Source: Anaerolineae bacterium
GTDB lineage: Bacteria > Chloroflexota > Anaerolineae > SpSt-600
DNA length: 7,755 nucleotides
Direction of reading: 5' to 3'
Assembly: GCA_028275425.1 (NCBI GenBank)
Contig: JAPWUT010000079.1
Location: 1 to 7,755 of the forward strand
Shown: positions 6,821 to 7,755 of the stretch, piece after piece
Position numbering within the stretch: position 1 is the first letter of the stretch
Layout: each line of letters opens with the position of its first letter
Notes under the pieces: model-generated
What the model saw: the letters and a program-made list of their open reading frames with translations, nothing else
The model's database searches: none
Told to the model about the DNA's origin: nothing
Made by a program: the position numbers and the translations under genes

Positions 6821-6977
6821 TTCTTTTGAATTTGTGGGGGGACACCCCCCACGACCCCCCGCCATGGGGGCTTCGCCCCCCCTGGACCTCCCATTTGCCC
6901 ACCCCCGTTGGCTTAGGGTTCGCCGGCGTTTTGGGTCCCACTCGTGGCGGAGTTGCTAATGTGAGCAACTCGCCCCC
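6821..6977 (+). repeat. Repeat unit 2 (type B)
   Basis: The first hairpin is perfect (6834-6852: 8-bp stem, ACA loop). The second hairpin is at 6862-6885. It ends with the best-paired terminal hairpin of the array (6946-6974). Type B markers are CATTTGCCCACCCCC, TTCGCCGGCGTTTT and GTTGCTAATG. Over the body it differs from unit 5 by one C in a C run and by A for G at 6951. Confidence 0.87.
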
Positions 6978-7170
6978 TTTTAAGGTTTTGTGGGGGGACA
7001 CCCCCCACGCCCCCCGCCAGGGGGCTCCGCCCCCTGGACCCCCCGTTTTCCCACCCTCGTGGGCTTAGGGTTCGCCAGGGTTTTGGGGTTAACTTCCCCC
7101 TGGCCGAAGACCCCCGCCAAATTTTCCCCCTTCCCTCGCAGGGAAGGGGGTCAGGGGGTTAGGTCGGAAA
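6978..7170 (+). repeat. Repeat unit 3 (type C, with extra segment)
   Basis: The first hairpin is perfect at 6990-7008. The second is a perfect 9-bp stem with a TCC loop at 7017-7037. Type C markers are CCACCCTCGT and TTTTGGGGTTAAC, shared with unit 6. After 7093 the normal CTCGTGGCGGGG block is absent. It is replaced by about 75 bases found nowhere else in the window, containing a further 11-bp hairpin at 7126-7150. Confidence 0.8.
7126..7150. repeat. Perfect 11-bp hairpin inside the unit 3 extra segment
   Basis: CCCCCTTCCCT and AGGGAAGGGGG pair fully around a 3-base CGC loop. There is no T run after it on either strand, so it is not an ordinary intrinsic terminator. It may be a remnant of a different short palindromic repeat that inserted into unit 3. 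Confidence 0.6.
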
Positions 7171-7304
7171 GGCACACCCACAACCCCCCGCCATGGGGGC
7201 TCCGCCCCTCTGGACCCCCCTTAGCCTACCCCCGTTGGCTTAGGGTTTGCCAGGGTTTTGGGTCCCACTCGTGGCGGGGTTGTTAATGCGGGCTGCTCGC
7301 TCCC
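7171..7304 (+). repeat. Repeat unit 4 (type A', truncated at its start)
   Basis: The first hairpin is missing or broken: only GGCACACCCACAACC remains where other units have the GTGGGGGG stem. The rest is type A, with 7205-7294 identical to 6722-6811 in unit 1. The broken start marks the joint between the two three-unit blocks. Confidence 0.83.
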
Positions 7305-7458
7305 TCTTTTGGTTTTGTGGGGGGACACCCCCCACGACCCCCCGCCATGGGGGCTTCGCCCCCCTGGACCTCCCATTTGCCCACCCCCGTTGGCTTAGGG
7401 TTCGCCGGCGTTTTGGGTCCCACTCGTGGCGGGGTTGCTAATGCGGGCTGCTCGCCCC
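7305..7458 (+). repeat. Repeat unit 5 (type B')
   Basis: The first hairpin is perfect at 7317-7335, exactly 483 bases after that of unit 2. The second hairpin is at 7345-7367, with a GGGGGC/GCCCCC stem and a TTC loop. The terminal hairpin is weakened compared with unit 2 (GGGCTGCTCGCC where unit 2 has GAGCAACTCGCC). Confidence 0.87.
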
Positions 7459-7590
7459 TTCTTTAGAATTTGTGGGGGCACATCCCCCAAGCCCCCTCCA
7501 CCCCATTTTGCCCACCCTCGTAGGCTTTGAGTTCGCAGCGTTTTGGGGTTAACCTCTCGTGGCGGGGTTATAGGGGGTTGATAACTCGCC
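7459..7590 (+). repeat. Repeat unit 6 (type C', most diverged)
   Basis: The first hairpin is shortened (TGGGGG/CCCCCA, 7473-7489) and the second is lost. It shares the CCACCCTCGT and TTTTGGGGTTAAC markers with unit 3 but keeps the CTCGTGGCGGGG block that unit 3 lacks. It ends with a paired terminal hairpin at 7561-7590. On the minus strand this hairpin lies about 27 bases after the ABC gene stop and could shape that transcript's 3' end. Confidence 0.75.
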
Positions 7591-7616
7591 GAGGGGCAAG
7601 GTTCCCTGGCCTTCGC

Positions 7617-7755
7617 TCACTGTTGGAGCTCCCACAGGCGCCGGTAGAGGCCGCCCCGGGCCAGCAGTTCCGCGTGCGTCCCCCGTTCCACGATGCGACC
7701 CCCGTCCAGCACCAGGATTTCGTCCATCCCCTCCATCCCCACCAGACGGTGGCTG
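7617..7755 (-). CDS. ABC exporter ATPase C-terminus, CydC-like (5' end outside window)
   Basis: Only the last 45 codons before TGA (7617-7619) are in the window; the gene enters from the right edge. The fragment starts with SHRLVGMEGMDEILVLD, which holds the H-loop (switch) His, followed by GGRIVERGTHAELLARGG and LYRRLWELQQ. This is the standard end of an ABC nucleotide-binding domain of a fused permease-ATPase exporter. The HRLVGxE...DEILVLD form is typical of CydC, the subunit that with CydD exports cysteine or glutathione to the periplasm for cytochrome bd assembly; other heterodimeric exporters cannot be excluded on 45 residues. It is compositionally unlike the rest of the window: I count 95 G+C in 135 bases (about 70%), and 39 of 45 third positions are G or C. 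No other gene of the cyd set is in view. Confidence 0.85.
   Translation of the reverse strand, partial: SHRLVGMEGMDEILVLDGGRIVERGTHAELLARGGLYRRLWELQQ

Larger units (their letters stand above)
6671..7590. repeat. Array of six hairpin-rich repeat units in a 1.03-kb gene-free region
   Basis: Between the FIST start (6583) and the ABC gene stop (7617) I see no credible gene; the bulk is six diverged copies of one unit. A full unit runs: TTTTAAGG/TTTTGAAT start, a GTGGGGGG-ACA-CCCCCCAC hairpin, a second hairpin around CCA(T)GGGGGC, a central block with GTTGGCTTAGGGTT, a CCCACTCGTGGCGGGG block, and an end that reads CTCGCCCC. Units are of three types in the order A-B-C-A'-B'-C'; A and A', and B and B', are each offset by 483 bases. 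Open frames run through the array only because stop codons are rare in this sequence; they give low-complexity Pro/Gly peptides and have no ribosome sites. Neither a transposase nor terminal inverted repeats are seen. Bases 7591-7616 after the array hold nothing clear. Confidence 0.9.

Noticed and set aside
6775..7441. Several open frames of 60-98 codons across the repeat array, with recurring peptides such as GDTPHDPPPWGLRPP
   Set aside because: They are translations of the nucleotide repeat: Pro/Gly-rich, no ribosome sites, starts and ends set by the repeat, and different frames in different units. They would be spurious gene calls.
6671..7590. CRISPR array
   Set aside because: The repeat units are about 130-190 bp, diverged and directly adjacent, without short constant repeats alternating with unique spacers; there is no cas gene.
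6671..7590. Insertion sequence or MITE
   Set aside because: No transposase frame, no terminal inverted repeats bounding the units and no target duplication could be seen at the array ends.

Overview
The window looks like a bacterial chromosome segment of moderate GC (sampled genes run about 50-55%, some stretches higher). It carries ordinary metabolic, regulatory and envelope-type genes on both strands, followed by about 1 kb of GC-rich repeats. The organism cannot be fixed from this sequence alone. A membrane-anchored polysaccharide deacetylase with a long Thr-Pro linker, a GT87-type membrane glycosyltransferase, a DUF362 ferredoxin-like protein and a standalone FIST protein together fit a Chloroflexota (Anaerolineae-like) genome. 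That assignment is inference.

Layout, left to right. (1) The C-terminal part of imidazolonepropionase (hutI, + strand, cut by the left edge). (2) A convergent OmpR/PhoB-type response regulator on the minus strand, whose receiver lacks the phospho-acceptor Asp. (3) Divergent from it across only 41 bp, a Thr-Pro-linked polysaccharide deacetylase on the plus strand starting at a TTG. (4) A tight minus-strand operon read GT87-like glycosyltransferase -> DUF362/2x[4Fe-4S] protein -> SAM methyltransferase. Its last gene overlaps the deacetylase tail to tail. (5) A GC-rich hairpin, then upstream of it a minus-strand FIST-domain protein with a plausible sigma-70 promoter. (6) From about 6671 to 7590, no gene: six diverged copies of a hairpin-rich repeat of about 130-190 bp. 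(7) At the right edge, the last 45 codons of a CydC-like ABC transporter, clearly richer in GC than the rest.

How the genes may work together: the glycosyltransferase, methyltransferase and deacetylase all suggest work on cell-envelope glycans or lipid-linked sugars, but no substrate can be read from the sequence. The DUF362 protein is translationally linked to the glycosyltransferase gene, which is unusual enough to note. The response regulator has no kinase beside it and may be controlled by something other than phosphorylation. HutI (histidine degradation) has no other hut gene in view.

The most notable structure is the repeat array at 6671-7590. It is not a simple tandem array. The six units fall into three types ordered A-B-C-A'-B'-C'; the A and B pairs are both displaced by 483 bp, so a three-unit block was duplicated as a whole. 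Several hairpins inside it are perfect. One conserved terminal hairpin shows different sequences in two units with pairing kept, which hints at selection for the fold. No protein-coding system of a novel kind was found.
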